From contig NZ_VFAC01000010.1 of NCBI RefSeq assembly GCF_007644105.1, positions 1-64,000 on the forward strand: a DNA stretch of 64,000 bases, in the 5' to 3' direction. Under the pieces are notes generated by a model, which did no database searches, had not been told where the DNA came from, and worked only from the letters and a program-made list of their open reading frames with translations. This stretch comes from Elioraea rosea (GTDB taxonomy: Bacteria; Pseudomonadota; Alphaproteobacteria; Acetobacterales; Acetobacteraceae). Shown piece after piece: positions 8,391 through 16,772 of the stretch. Within the stretch, counting starts at the first letter, position 1. Each line of letters starts with the position of its first letter. Made by a program: the position numbers and the translations under genes.

Positions 8391-9461
8391 TCAGCGGAGG
8401 ACGATCTCCACGCGCCGGTTCTGCGGCTCGCGGACGTTCGCGCCCGTCGGCACGAGCGGCTGGCTGAAGCCGCGGCCAGTGATGGTCATCTGGCTGCGGG
8501 GGATGCCACGGCGCTCGAGCTCGGCGGCAACCGCGTTGGCGCGGCGGACCGAGAGGGCCTGGTTGTAAGCGGCCGTGCCCACGGTGTCTGTGTGGCCCGT
8601 GACCTCGATGCGCGTCGTCTGGACGCGCGGCGCGTTGGCGGCCGCTTCGCCGATGATCTGGCGGGCGCGGTCGGTCAGCGCGGAGCTGTCGAAGTCGAAG
8701 AACACGAGGTAGGTGCGCGCGGGCGCCGGAGCAGCCGCTGCCGGCGGGGGCGGCGGCGGGGGCGGCGTCATGCCGAAGGCGTAGGTGAGGCCGACCAGGA
8801 AGGTGTGGTTCGCCGTCTCCACATCGACCGAGCTGACGCCACCAGCGGCGCGGAACGCGGACGAGGTGCTGTAGCTCTCCTCGAGCAGCGCGAAGTAGCG
8901 ATACTCGGCATTGAGCGAGAGGCCAGGGACGGCGGCGATCGGGAAGGCGAGGCCGACCATGCCCTGGTAGGCGAAGTGGCCCTCGGTGTCGTCGACGACC
9001 GTGATGCCCTGGTTCCGGACACTCAGCTCATTCCAGGCGTACCCGACACCAGCACCGATGTAGGGCGTGATGTTCCAGGCATTCGGGCCCAGGTCATAGC
9101 TGACGACGGCATTCACCATCGCGGCCATGACCTTGTTGTCACCGCCGCCACCGGCCGAGCTACCAAGGATGCTCACGCTGTCGGCGTCGTTGCTGCGATA
9201 CGACCCCTCGAGCTCAAGACCGAGGCCGAGACCGCCCTGGAACTTCCAGCCGTAGCCGACCCTGGCGAGCGCGGCCCATCCGCCATCGAATTCGGCCTTG
9301 CCCCCGGTCGGGAGGTCAATGTCCTCGAGCATGTTGTAGCCGCCGAGGGCGCCGACATAGATCCCTTCCCACGTCGACGCCGGACCGGCGAACTGAGCGT
9401 TGGCGGCCGCGGCCGGCAGAACGCCCAGCGAGGCGGCCAGCAGCACGTTGCGGAGCTTCAT
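8391..9461 (-). CDS. OmpA family outer membrane protein (porin plus peptidoglycan-binding domain)
   Basis: A 356-residue outer-membrane protein. Residues 1-22 are a signal peptide ending ANA-QF. Residues ~23-235 form an eight-stranded OmpA-type beta barrel with alternating hydrophobic strands (for example GLGLGLELEGSYRS and ANHTFLVGLTYAFGM). A Pro/Ala-rich linker (PPPPPPPPAAAAPAPA) follows, then an OmpA C-terminal domain with FFDFDSSAL, VTGHTDTVG and NRRVEIVLR, which binds peptidoglycan. AAGGAGA precedes the ATG by about 8 bases. The gene is monocistronic, with a strong terminator downstream and a 516-base region upstream that must hold its promoter. Probable role is envelope integrity and stress-regulated structural anchoring. 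Confidence 0.93.
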   Translation of the reverse strand: MKLRNVLLAASLGVLPAAAANAQFAGPASTWEGIYVGALGGYNMLEDIDLPTGGKAEFDGGWAALARVGYGWKFQGGLGLGLELEGSYRSNDADSVSILGSSAGGGGDNKVMAAMVNAVVSYDLGPNAWNITPYIGAGVGYAWNELSVRNQGITVVDDTEGHFAYQGMVGLAFPIAAVPGLSLNAEYRYFALLEESYSTSSAFRAAGGVSSVDVETANHTFLVGLTYAFGMTPPPPPPPPAAAAPAPARTYLVFFDFDSSALTDRARQIIGEAAANAPRVQTTRIEVTGHTDTVGTAAYNQALSVRRANAVAAELERRGIPRSQMTITGRGFSQPLVPTGANVREPQNRRVEIVLR

Positions 9462-9977
9462 TCGTTTCTCTCCTTACCCATCCCGAGCGAGAGAGCCGCA
9501 TGCGGTGCCGAACAGCGGCCCTCTGCATCCCTACCTCGCGGTGCCAGGACATTAGCGAAGACGATCTTGCGGCGCACCACCCCCCAAGCGTTCGAACACC
9601 ACCTGTGACCACGATTTTCGCGACCTGTTGCGACAATGCCACAGGTGTGACCGATCTGCGCGGACTTGGCCCCCTCAGCCACGGTCAAACCCATGGCGGG
9701 GGCTTGGAAGGCAGCGCCTCCTGGTCGATCATCCGGACCCGATGAACGGGACGGAACGCCGGAACGCAAGCAGGAGGGCTGCGACTCGCGCGCAGACCCG
9801 AGCCTGCGCCATGCCTCCAGCGCCCCTCGCCGCCAGGATCGCATCGCGGCGACGAGGCCGGCCCCGCCATCGACATCAGAATGACTGCCTGCGCGCCCAA
9901 GGCCCTCGCCCATCGGAAGGCATCCGCGCCACGCGCCCAGGCGGAAGCGTCGACCGCTCCGCCACGAGGACCTCCTG
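9462..9977. other. 516-base intergenic region between ompA-like gene and GNAT
   Basis: No open frame here looks coding: the frames that exist show no domain and poor codon bias. The stretch must contain the promoters for the divergent OmpA and GNAT genes, but no clear -35/-10 pair is visible. CACCTGTG at 9600-9607 and CACAGGTG at 9640-9647 form an inverted repeat 32 bases apart that could be a regulator site; 8-base arms could also arise by chance. Confidence 0.5.
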
Positions 9978-10610
9978 ATGACCACAGATGCAGGCATTAC
10001 AAAGCTCGTGGACGGGTTCCACGATGTCCCGCCTGGCCGGGTCGCGACCATCGTCACCCATCTCGCCATGACGGCGCCGCCCGCGGCCGTCACGCCGCGG
10101 TCACGCGATGGCTGGGCGCTCCGGCATGAGCGTGCCCTTGCGCCGGACGCCTACCGGTCGCTGTTCCGGCGCATCGGCGAGCCCTGGCTCTGGTTCAGCC
10201 GCCTGAGGCTGAGCGACAGACAGCTCGCCGCCCTGCTGTCCGACCCGGCCTCCGTGATCTGGGTGCTCGAGTCGGAGGGGGAGGATGCGGGGCTGGTCGA
10301 GCTCTCCTTCCGCGAGCCGGGGGCGTGCGAGATCGTGTTCTTCGGCGTGATCCCCGACCTCATCGGCAGCGGCGTCGGCCGGTTCATGATGTCCCACGCC
10401 ATGGCCGAGGCCTGGACGACGCGGAAGGTCAGCCGAGTCACCGTGCATACCTGCACGCTCGACCATCCCGGAGCGCTTGCCTTCTACCTCCGATCCGGCT
10501 TCCGCCCGGTGCGCCAGCAGGTCGAAATCGCGCCCGACCCTCGGCTCGCCGGCACGCTCGCACCGGCCGCGGCCCCGCATGTGCCGCTGATCAGCGAGGC
10601 GGCGGACTGA
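9978..10610 (+). CDS. GNAT family N-acetyltransferase
   Basis: A 210-residue acetyltransferase. The GNAT core is at residues ~90-175: IVFFGVIPDLIGSGVGRFMMSH is motif A, with the acetyl-CoA pyrophosphate loop (IGSGVG), and DHPGALAFYLRSGFRPV is motif B. Acyl acceptor unknown. An AGGA-like site lies ~9 bases before the ATG. The 3' end overlaps the 3' end of dgoA on the opposite strand by 20 bases. The N-terminal ~60 residues lie outside the core and may define the acceptor. Confidence 0.88.
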   Translation: MTTDAGITKLVDGFHDVPPGRVATIVTHLAMTAPPAAVTPRSRDGWALRHERALAPDAYRSLFRRIGEPWLWFSRLRLSDRQLAALLSDPASVIWVLESEGEDAGLVELSFREPGACEIVFFGVIPDLIGSGVGRFMMSHAMAEAWTTRKVSRVTVHTCTLDHPGALAFYLRSGFRPVRQQVEIAPDPRLAGTLAPAAAPHVPLISEAAD

Positions 10611-11220
10611 GGGCGTCGACGAAGCTGCGGGCGCGGGCGGCGACGGTCTCGGGCGAATCGCCGGGGCGGTAGAGCGCCGAGCCGATGCCGAACCCATCGG
10701 CGCCGGCCTCCCGCCAGGCCGCGAGCGTCGCCGGTGTCACGCCGCCGACAGGCAGGACAGGCATCGATCGCGGCAGCACGGCCCGCAGCGCGCGCAGGAG
10801 CGGCGGGCCGCCGATCTCGGCAGGGAACAGCTTCAGCGCATCGGCGCCGGCGTCGATTGCGGCGAAGGCCTCGGTCGCGGTGTAGCAGCCGGGCAGGACG
10901 AGCGCGCCGGCTGCGCGGGCTGCGGCGATCACCGCCGTGTCGGCATGCGGCATGACGACGAGCCGCCCGCCCGCTTCGACGACCCGTGCCGCATCCGCCG
11001 GGCGCAGCACCGTGCCCGCGCCGACGAGCACCGTCTCGCCGAAGCGCGCGGCCAGCGCGGCGATGCTCGCGAACGGGCCGGGCGAGTTCAGCGGGACCTC
11101 GATGACGGCAAAGCCCGCCTCCGCCACCGCCTCGCCGATCGCGACCGCCTCTTCCGGCCGCACCCCGCGGAGGATCGCCACGAGCGGCGAGCGGGAGAGC
11201 CAGGGGGCGAGCCGGCTCAT
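10591..11220 (-). CDS. dgoA: 2-dehydro-3-deoxy-6-phosphogalactonate aldolase
   Basis: A 209-residue class I aldolase of the KDPG/KDPGal family, splitting 2-dehydro-3-deoxy-6-phosphogalactonate into pyruvate and glyceraldehyde 3-phosphate in the De Ley-Doudoroff pathway. The Schiff-base lysine is in DALKLFPAEI, and the catalytic Glu is in VIEVPLNSP. VPV-type GGVTP and IGSALYRPGD segments are typical of DgoA rather than Eda. The ATG at 11220 is chosen because it follows GAGGG at a proper distance; an in-frame start 7 codons upstream would overlap dgoK. dgoK lies 10 bases upstream on the same strand and fixes the substrate assignment. Confidence 0.92.
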   Translation of the reverse strand: MSRLAPWLSRSPLVAILRGVRPEEAVAIGEAVAEAGFAVIEVPLNSPGPFASIAALAARFGETVLVGAGTVLRPADAARVVEAGGRLVVMPHADTAVIAAARAAGALVLPGCYTATEAFAAIDAGADALKLFPAEIGGPPLLRALRAVLPRSMPVLPVGGVTPATLAAWREAGADGFGIGSALYRPGDSPETVAARARSFVDALSPPPR

Positions 11221-11230
11221 CGCGCCGCCC

Positions 11231-12139
11231 TCAGGCCGCACGGCCGATCAGCCCGTGCGCGCGCCCGATCGCGGCGAGCCCGTGCGCTGCCGTCTCCTCG
11301 CCATGGCAGCGGACGAGGAGGCCGCGCCGCTCGAGCGCGCGGGCATAGCGGGCAACAAGCCCGGGCGCGCCGACGAGATGGACGGTGCCAGCGGGCGGGG
11401 CCAGCGCGACGATCTCGTGGCCGATCAGCAGACCCGAGAGGAACGGCGCCAGCGCTGCGCGCGTGAGGTCGCCCGTCAGCGCCGCGGCGCGGATGCCGAA
11501 GAGATGGTTCAGCAGCCCGCCCGGCGCGCCGGCACGGTCGAGCCCTGCGTCGAAGGCGGCACGGTACGCCTCGCCCCAGGCATCGCCTCCCGGGTCGTCA
11601 GGCATCAGGGAGGCGAGCGTCGAGTGCGTGCGTATCAGGCCGAACATCTCGCCGGTCATCGCCGTGCGGAAACCGGTGATCGTGAGGCCGTCGAGCTCGG
11701 CCCATTTGCTGTGCGTGCCGGGCAGGCACACGGTGTGGCGGCCGGCGCCGAGCGCGCCGAGAAGCCCGAGGATCTGCGTCTCCTCCCCGCGCATCACGTC
11801 CGCCGTCCCCTCATTCCGGTAGCAGAGGCCGGGAACGAGAAAGGTGCCGGGCCGGTCCGCCACAGGGTGGAGGTTTGCCGCGATGTCGGCGGCCTCGGCC
11901 GGGCAGGCCGTGTAGGGCGCCTCCGCCCAGCCTTGCCTGCTTCCCACCATGCCGCACAGCAGCGCCGGTTCGGACGCGGCGTCCGGCCAGGCGGCGAGCA
12001 GGTCGGACAGGGCCGCGGCGAACCCGCCGGGCGCGACGGAGCGGATGCCGCGGGCCGCGGCGATTTGGCCGAGCACGGCGCCGTCATCGGCGAGCCGCCA
12101 GGCCCGGAAGGTCGAAAGCCCCCAGTCGATCGCGAGCAT
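11231..12139 (-). CDS. dgoK: 2-dehydro-3-deoxygalactonokinase
   Basis: A 302-residue DgoK family kinase that phosphorylates 2-dehydro-3-deoxy-D-galactonate with ATP. The ASKHA-type N-terminal phosphate loop reads IDWGLSTFRAW; RGIRSVAPGGF, CGMVGSRQGW and LPGTHSKWAEL are family signatures. It is the first gene of a dgoK-dgoA operon on the minus strand. Galactonate dehydratase (dgoD), a transporter and a regulator are absent from the neighbouring genes, so the pathway must be completed elsewhere in the genome. A 279-base region separates it from the divergent cyclase-family gene. Confidence 0.93.
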   Translation of the reverse strand: MLAIDWGLSTFRAWRLADDGAVLGQIAAARGIRSVAPGGFAAALSDLLAAWPDAASEPALLCGMVGSRQGWAEAPYTACPAEAADIAANLHPVADRPGTFLVPGLCYRNEGTADVMRGEETQILGLLGALGAGRHTVCLPGTHSKWAELDGLTITGFRTAMTGEMFGLIRTHSTLASLMPDDPGGDAWGEAYRAAFDAGLDRAGAPGGLLNHLFGIRAAALTGDLTRAALAPFLSGLLIGHEIVALAPPAGTVHLVGAPGLVARYARALERRGLLVRCHGEETAAHGLAAIGRAHGLIGRAA

Positions 12140-12418
12140 CGGTCCCTTGCTCGTTGCGGGCCCGCGCGGAATCGCCCGGACCCGGGTCGTCGTCCAATCC
12201 CGCCCGACCCGGCGTTGCGCGCCCCCGGCCGCCCCGCCTCCCGTCGCGAACGGTCATCCGACTGTCACGATGATGGACCGATTCGCACCCTGCCGCATCA
12301 GCCATTCCGGCGATTGCAGGCCGGCTCCGCCGCGCCGTCTGGAGTGGCTGGAATCATTCCGTTACGGTCGCCCGTTGCGACTGCGGAGAGAACCGCACGC
12401 AGAACGGGAGGACTATCG

Positions 12419-13396
12419 ATGTCGCTTTCGCGCCGCTTCTTCGCGCATTGCCTTGCCTGTGCCGGCCTCGCCGCCGGGTTCCGCGCCACCCCCGCCTCCG
12501 CCCAGGCCCCCTGGTCGCCCCCCGCGGCGGCGGATCGCTGTCCCTCGAAATGGGGCGCTGCCGACACGCGCGGCGCGATGAACCTCCAGACCCCCGAACA
12601 GGTGCAGAGGGCGACCCGCCTGATCAAGAGCGGCCGCGTCGTCGAGCTTGGCCACAAGCTCGAGACCGCGATGCCGTTCTTCGGCACCAGGCGCTTCGAC
12701 GTTCACCTGAAGCAGCAGTTCATCAACCCGCAGGCCAATCGCCGCGGCTCGAACGAGGAGCTCGTCGTCACCGAGATCGGCCAGGTCGGCACCCAGCTCG
12801 ATGCCTTCCCGCACCAGACGATCGGCGACGAGACCTACAACTGCACCAAGGTGCCGGAGATCGCCTCGCGCGGCGGCTTCACCAAGATGGGGGTCGACGA
12901 GATCGGCCAGGTGTTCACGCGCGGCGTGCTGATCGATGTCGCCACGCTGAAGGGCGTGCGCACCCTGCCCGACGAGTACGAGATCACGGTCGAGGACCTG
13001 CAGCAGGCGATGTCGCGGCAGAACGTGCGGATCGAGCGCGGCGACGTCGTGATCATCCGCACCGGCTGGGACGCGCTCTGGGGAACCGACAATGCCCGCT
13101 ATGTCCGCACCTGCCCGGGCATCGGCGTCGCCGCCGCGGAGTGGCTGATCCGGCAGGAGCCGATCATCCTCGGCTCCGACAACTGGCCGGTCGAGGTGGC
13201 GCCGAGCAAGACGATGCCGGATGCCTCGCTTCCCGTTCACCAGCTCGCGCTCGCGGTGCACGGCGTGCACCTTCTCGAGAACATGCGGCTGAACGACCTC
13301 GCCGGGGCAGGGCAGAGCGAGTTCGCCTTCATCATGCAGCCGCTCAAGGTGAAGGGCGGCACCGGCTCGACCGTGGCGCCCACCGCGGTGCTGTAG
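12419..13396 (+). CDS. Secreted cyclase-family (kynurenine formamidase-like) hydrolase
   Basis: A 325-residue member of the cyclase family (PF04199), metal-dependent amide or ring hydrolases. A signal peptide (FFAHCLACAGLAAGF...ASAQ) predicts export; the RR-F pattern near the start is weakly Tat-like. GGGAGG lies 6 bases before the ATG at 12419. The usual zinc motif HxGTHxDxPxH appears here as a variant: IGQVGTQLDAFPHQ, with Gln replacing His in GTH. C-terminal segments DVVIIRTGW and LPVHQLALAVHGVHLLEN are typical. Substrate unknown; the family includes arylformamidase and isatin hydrolase. It stands alone, divergent from the dgo operon. Confidence 0.85.
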   Translation: MSLSRRFFAHCLACAGLAAGFRATPASAQAPWSPPAAADRCPSKWGAADTRGAMNLQTPEQVQRATRLIKSGRVVELGHKLETAMPFFGTRRFDVHLKQQFINPQANRRGSNEELVVTEIGQVGTQLDAFPHQTIGDETYNCTKVPEIASRGGFTKMGVDEIGQVFTRGVLIDVATLKGVRTLPDEYEITVEDLQQAMSRQNVRIERGDVVIIRTGWDALWGTDNARYVRTCPGIGVAAAEWLIRQEPIILGSDNWPVEVAPSKTMPDASLPVHQLALAVHGVHLLENMRLNDLAGAGQSEFAFIMQPLKVKGGTGSTVAPTAVL

Positions 13397-13469
13397 CGGG
13401 CGGTGGCCTGTCCGTGCGGCGCATCGGGAGGACGTGGCGGATCGGTCGCTTCCGTGCCACGTTCCGGCC

Positions 13470-14006
13470 ATGCAGATCCCGACGCTCACCACTGAACGCC
13501 TGACGCTCCGGGCCTTCCGCGAGAGCGATCTCGACGCCTACGCCGCCATGCAGGCCGATCCCGAGGTGATGCGACACCTCGGGGTCGGCCCCAATGCGGG
13601 CATGCCGCGCACTCGCGAGGAAAGCTGGACCTCGATGGCGGTGATGATGGGACAGTGGGCGCTCAAGGGCTACGGCACCTTCGCGCTCGAGGAGACGGCC
13701 ACGGGTACGTTCATCGGCCGCGCCGGAATCCTCCACCTCGCCGGCTGGCCGGAGCCCGAGCTCGCCTACGCGCTCGCCCGCCACGCCTGGCACAAGGGCT
13801 TCGCCGAGGAGGCCTGCCGCACCGCGCTCGCCTGGGCCTTCAAGGCGACTGGGGCGGAGCGCATCGTCTCCTACATCAAGCCGGGCAACGCACCGTCGGC
13901 GCGGCTTGCCGGCCGGCTCGGCGCGGTGAACGAGGGCATGGGCGAGCTGCTAGGCGTGCCCTGCGAGGTGTGGGTGCACAGGCCCGTCCCGACGGCCGTG
14001 GTGTGA
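13470..14006 (+). CDS. RimJ/RimL-type GNAT N-acetyltransferase
   Basis: A 178-residue acetyltransferase of the RimJ/RimL subgroup. The start region IPTLTTERLTLRAFRESDLDAYAAM is diagnostic, followed by the core ELAYALARHAWHKGFAEEACRTAL (acetyl-CoA loop region) and NAPSARLAGRLGAV. These enzymes acetylate N-terminal amines of proteins or small molecules; the acceptor is not predictable. ATG 13470 is chosen by homology to the family start; GTG 13434 in frame would add 12 residues. Its stop overlaps the GTG of the MFS gene (GTGA, 4 bases), so the pair is co-translated, consistent with modification plus export of a small molecule, which is inference. Confidence 0.88.
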   Translation: MQIPTLTTERLTLRAFRESDLDAYAAMQADPEVMRHLGVGPNAGMPRTREESWTSMAVMMGQWALKGYGTFALEETATGTFIGRAGILHLAGWPEPELAYALARHAWHKGFAEEACRTALAWAFKATGAERIVSYIKPGNAPSARLAGRLGAVNEGMGELLGVPCEVWVHRPVPTAVV

Positions 14007-15223
14007 CGGGCGCGGCAAGGCAGCCCCCCTCCCCCTTCGCCTGCCTCGGCGTTCTCGTCTGGGGCCATGTCATCAGCCAGTGGGTCCGCACCCTGCCCGC
14101 GATCGCCGCATCGGGGCTGATCGCCGAGCTCGGCTTCACCGAACAGGGCCTGGCCGTCGCGACGGGGCTGATGGCGGCCTCCTTCATGGTCGGCCAGGTC
14201 CCCGTCGGCATCATGATCGACAGGCTTGGGCCCCGCCGCACCTCGATGATCCTGCTCTTCGTCGCCTCCGCCGGCTGCGCGGGCGCGGCCGCCTCGCCGG
14301 ACCAGGCCGGCTTCGCGCTCGCCCAGGTCGTCGCCGGCTTCGGCTGCGCGGGGCTGATGATGGCCCCGCTCTCCTTTGCCGCACGCACCCTGCCGCCGGA
14401 GCGGTTCGGCGCGGTTGCGGGCTATCTCCCCGGCATTGGCGGGCTCGGGCTTCTGCTTTCCGGAACGCCCTCGGCGTTGCTTATCGGCTGGGGTGGCTGG
14501 CGGCTCGCCTACGCGGTCGTCGCCGGCTTCGGCCTCGCCGTTCTCGCCGCCGTCTGGCGCGTCGTGCCGGAGCTGCCGAGGGCGGAGGGGGCGATGCGGC
14601 GCGGTCTCGGCGCCGAGGCGCGCGAGGTGCTCGCCCTTCTCGTCGGCCGCCGGCTGCGCGCGCCCGTCGTCCTCGCCCTCGTCGGTTACGCGGCGCTGAT
14701 CGGGCTGCGCGGCCTCTGGGCCGGGCCGTATCTCACCGACCATCTCGGCTTCTCGCTTGCCGGCTCCGGCGGCGTGCTTGCCGGGCTCAGCGCGGTGATG
14801 ATCGCCGCTCCCATCCTGTTCGGCTGGCTCGACCGGCGCCTGCCCGACCGGGCGATGGCGATGGGGCTGATCCATCTCGCGGGCGCGGCGCCGTTGGCGC
14901 TGCTCGCCATGGGCGGAGCCGGGCGGGTGATCGACATCGGCGCGATGGCGCTCGTGTGCCTCTCCCTCGGCAGCCACGTTCTGCTCTACGCGATGACGCG
15001 GGCGCTGAGCCCGGACGCGTCGCTCGGCAAGGCGCTGTCGGCGGTGAACCTCGCCTTCTTCCTCGGCGTCGCCGTTCTGCAGCCGCTGTCAGGCATCGCG
15101 GCCGACCTCGCCGGCATCGGCGGCGCGCTCGGCCTCTACGCCGCCGCGCTCGCCGCCGGCTCGCTCTGGTTCCTGGCATTGATCATGCCACCGAACAGGC
15201 CGCCGACGGCGCAACGGACCTGA
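14003..15223 (+). CDS. MFS transporter
   Basis: A 406-residue inner-membrane major facilitator with about 12 hydrophobic segments. The loop between helices 2 and 3 carries the MFS A motif as GIMIDRLGPRRTSM. The GTG at 14003 overlaps the acetyltransferase stop and puts the first membrane helix (FACLGVLVWGHVI) at the expected distance; a longer reading into the acetyltransferase gene is not plausible. Substrate unknown. It resembles cyanate/nitrate-type or sugar-type MFS exporters in general layout only. Confidence 0.87.
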   Translation: MTGAARQPPSPFACLGVLVWGHVISQWVRTLPAIAASGLIAELGFTEQGLAVATGLMAASFMVGQVPVGIMIDRLGPRRTSMILLFVASAGCAGAAASPDQAGFALAQVVAGFGCAGLMMAPLSFAARTLPPERFGAVAGYLPGIGGLGLLLSGTPSALLIGWGGWRLAYAVVAGFGLAVLAAVWRVVPELPRAEGAMRRGLGAEAREVLALLVGRRLRAPVVLALVGYAALIGLRGLWAGPYLTDHLGFSLAGSGGVLAGLSAVMIAAPILFGWLDRRLPDRAMAMGLIHLAGAAPLALLAMGGAGRVIDIGAMALVCLSLGSHVLLYAMTRALSPDASLGKALSAVNLAFFLGVAVLQPLSGIAADLAGIGGALGLYAAALAAGSLWFLALIMPPNRPPTAQRT

Positions 15224-15282
15224 CCGGGACCGACCGGGAACGGTTCGCGGCCGGGGCGTTCCGCCTTCCGTCAAGCGACCGG

Positions 15283-16635
15283 TCAGCGGAGAGCCGGCCC
15301 AAGCTTCCCGATCACGAGCTCGGCGACACCCCGGCCGATGGTGTTGGCCGCCTCGATGTCGAAGCGGTAGTGCAGGCCTGCGACCAGCCGTGCCACGCCG
15401 GCCTGCTCGATCAGCGTGGCGAAACGCGCCTCTTCGGCCGGGAAGAGGCGCGCCAGGACGAGGCCGGCCGCGCTGGAGAAGCAGCTGTGCGCCGACGGGT
15501 AGGAAGGGTGCGGCGCGTTCGGGAACAGCGTGCGCACCTCCGGATCGAGCTGGCTTGGCCGTAGGTACCAGTAGGCATACTTGGCATCCCAGCAGGCGAC
15601 GCCGCCGTCATGGAGGGCGATGTTCACCGCGGTGAAAGCAGCCGCCGTCCGCACCGGGTCGGCGGCGAGGTCGTACTCCAGCACAAGACGCGAGAGCTCG
15701 GCGTTCCAGAACTGGAAGATGCGGTTGCCGCCGAACACGTCCCAGTAGATGGCGTCGTGATTGGCCTTGGGCGAGCGCGGCCAGGCCTTGAGCTCGGCGA
15801 TCGCGGCGCGCGTTGCCGCTGAATCGAATGCGGGAGGCGGGGGCGGGCGCAACGCATCATTGGCCGGCAGAACCCACGGCCGCCACGTCCCGGCCATGGG
15901 AAAGGCCGGGTTCGCTCCGTGCCAGAAGCCCGGGCCGGTGGGCACGCTGCCGGTCCAGCGTGCATCGAAGCCATCGGCGCGGGCGCGCTCCAGCGCAACG
16001 GCGGCGATTGCCGCGCCAATGGAACGGCCCGCCTCGGCGTCGCTTGCGAACTCGAGCCCGGCCTGCTGGCGGAGGGCAACAGAATGGCGCGCCATCGCCT
16101 TGTATGCGTCGGCGCGGTCGGGAATGAGCGCGGCGAGGATGATCGAGGCCGCCTCGCCGGTCGCCGCGGCCTCAGACGGATAGGAGAACGGAACCGCTCG
16201 CGCGCCCGGCAGCGCCAGTGACGGGTCGAGCGATGCTGGAGAGGGGCGCTGATGCCGCGCGCGCGCCGCCTGCACGATGACGGTCGCGTCATGGATCGCG
16301 GCGTGTACCAGCGCGAGCGTCCGCGCTGCCTGGTTGGAGCGGACGAAACGGTCCACCTGGTCGGACACTGCGACGGCGTTCCAGCGATAGGCCGGCCCAC
16401 CGGCCTCCCATTGCCGAAGCCGTAGCGCAAGGTCGGGAACCTGCTCGAGCGCCTGGCGGCGCAGGGCGTCCAGCTCGCGCGCCGTCGCCGCGGCGTCGGG
16501 CGGCGGCGGCACGGCGATCGCCGACGGGGCCGCGATCAGCAGCGTCGGCATGGCAGAGGGCGACACCGGCTGCGCCAGCACGGGCGCGACAACCGAGGCC
16601 GCGATCAGGATGGACAACGCCTTGGTTCGGAGCAT
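15283..16635 (-). CDS. Secreted vanadium-dependent haloperoxidase/PAP2-like enzyme
   Basis: A 450-residue secreted protein with signal peptide LRTKALSILIAASVVAPVLAQ. All three vanadate/phosphate-binding motifs of the haloperoxidase/acid phosphatase superfamily are intact: K352-x6-R359-P360 in KYAYWYLRP, the PSxHS block with H383 (YPSAHS), and R416-x5-H422-x3-D426 (ARLVAGLHYRFD). The protein is much longer than simple PAP2 phosphatases, with ~300 helical N-terminal residues as in bacterial vanadium haloperoxidase relatives. It either oxidises halides with peroxide or is a phosphatase; sequence alone does not separate these. GGGAGG 5 bases before ATG 16635 sets the start. It is divergent from the AraC-type regulator, which probably controls it. 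Confidence 0.88.
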   Translation of the reverse strand: MLRTKALSILIAASVVAPVLAQPVSPSAMPTLLIAAPSAIAVPPPPDAAATARELDALRRQALEQVPDLALRLRQWEAGGPAYRWNAVAVSDQVDRFVRSNQAARTLALVHAAIHDATVIVQAARARHQRPSPASLDPSLALPGARAVPFSYPSEAAATGEAASIILAALIPDRADAYKAMARHSVALRQQAGLEFASDAEAGRSIGAAIAAVALERARADGFDARWTGSVPTGPGFWHGANPAFPMAGTWRPWVLPANDALRPPPPPAFDSAATRAAIAELKAWPRSPKANHDAIYWDVFGGNRIFQFWNAELSRLVLEYDLAADPVRTAAAFTAVNIALHDGGVACWDAKYAYWYLRPSQLDPEVRTLFPNAPHPSYPSAHSCFSSAAGLVLARLFPAEEARFATLIEQAGVARLVAGLHYRFDIEAANTIGRGVAELVIGKLGPALR

Positions 16636-16693
16636 CCCAGCCTCCCGTTGATGGACGTCGCGCCAAGCTCCATCCATCGGGCGAGCCGGTCAG

Positions 16694-16736
16694 TCCGGAT
16701 TGCGACACTTCTGTCCGAGATTCGTCGTTTCCGGAG
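16694..16736. promoter_or_regulatory. Candidate operator repeats in the divergent haloperoxidase/AraC promoter region
   Basis: TCCGGATTGCG (16694-16704) and TCCGAGATTCG (16714-16724) are imperfect direct repeats 20 bases apart, with a further TCCGGAG near 16730. Spacing of about two helical turns is typical of AraC-family half-sites. They lie in the 137-base divergent intergenic region. The match is short and may be chance. Confidence 0.3.
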
Positions 16737-16772
16737 TGGTATCATTCAGCGGTGAGGCAAAGGGGACGCGGG

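Noticed and set aside
10591-10610. 20-base overlap of the GNAT and dgoA 3' ends as a regulatory antisense feature
   Set aside because: Short convergent overlaps are common in compact genomes and nothing else marks this one.
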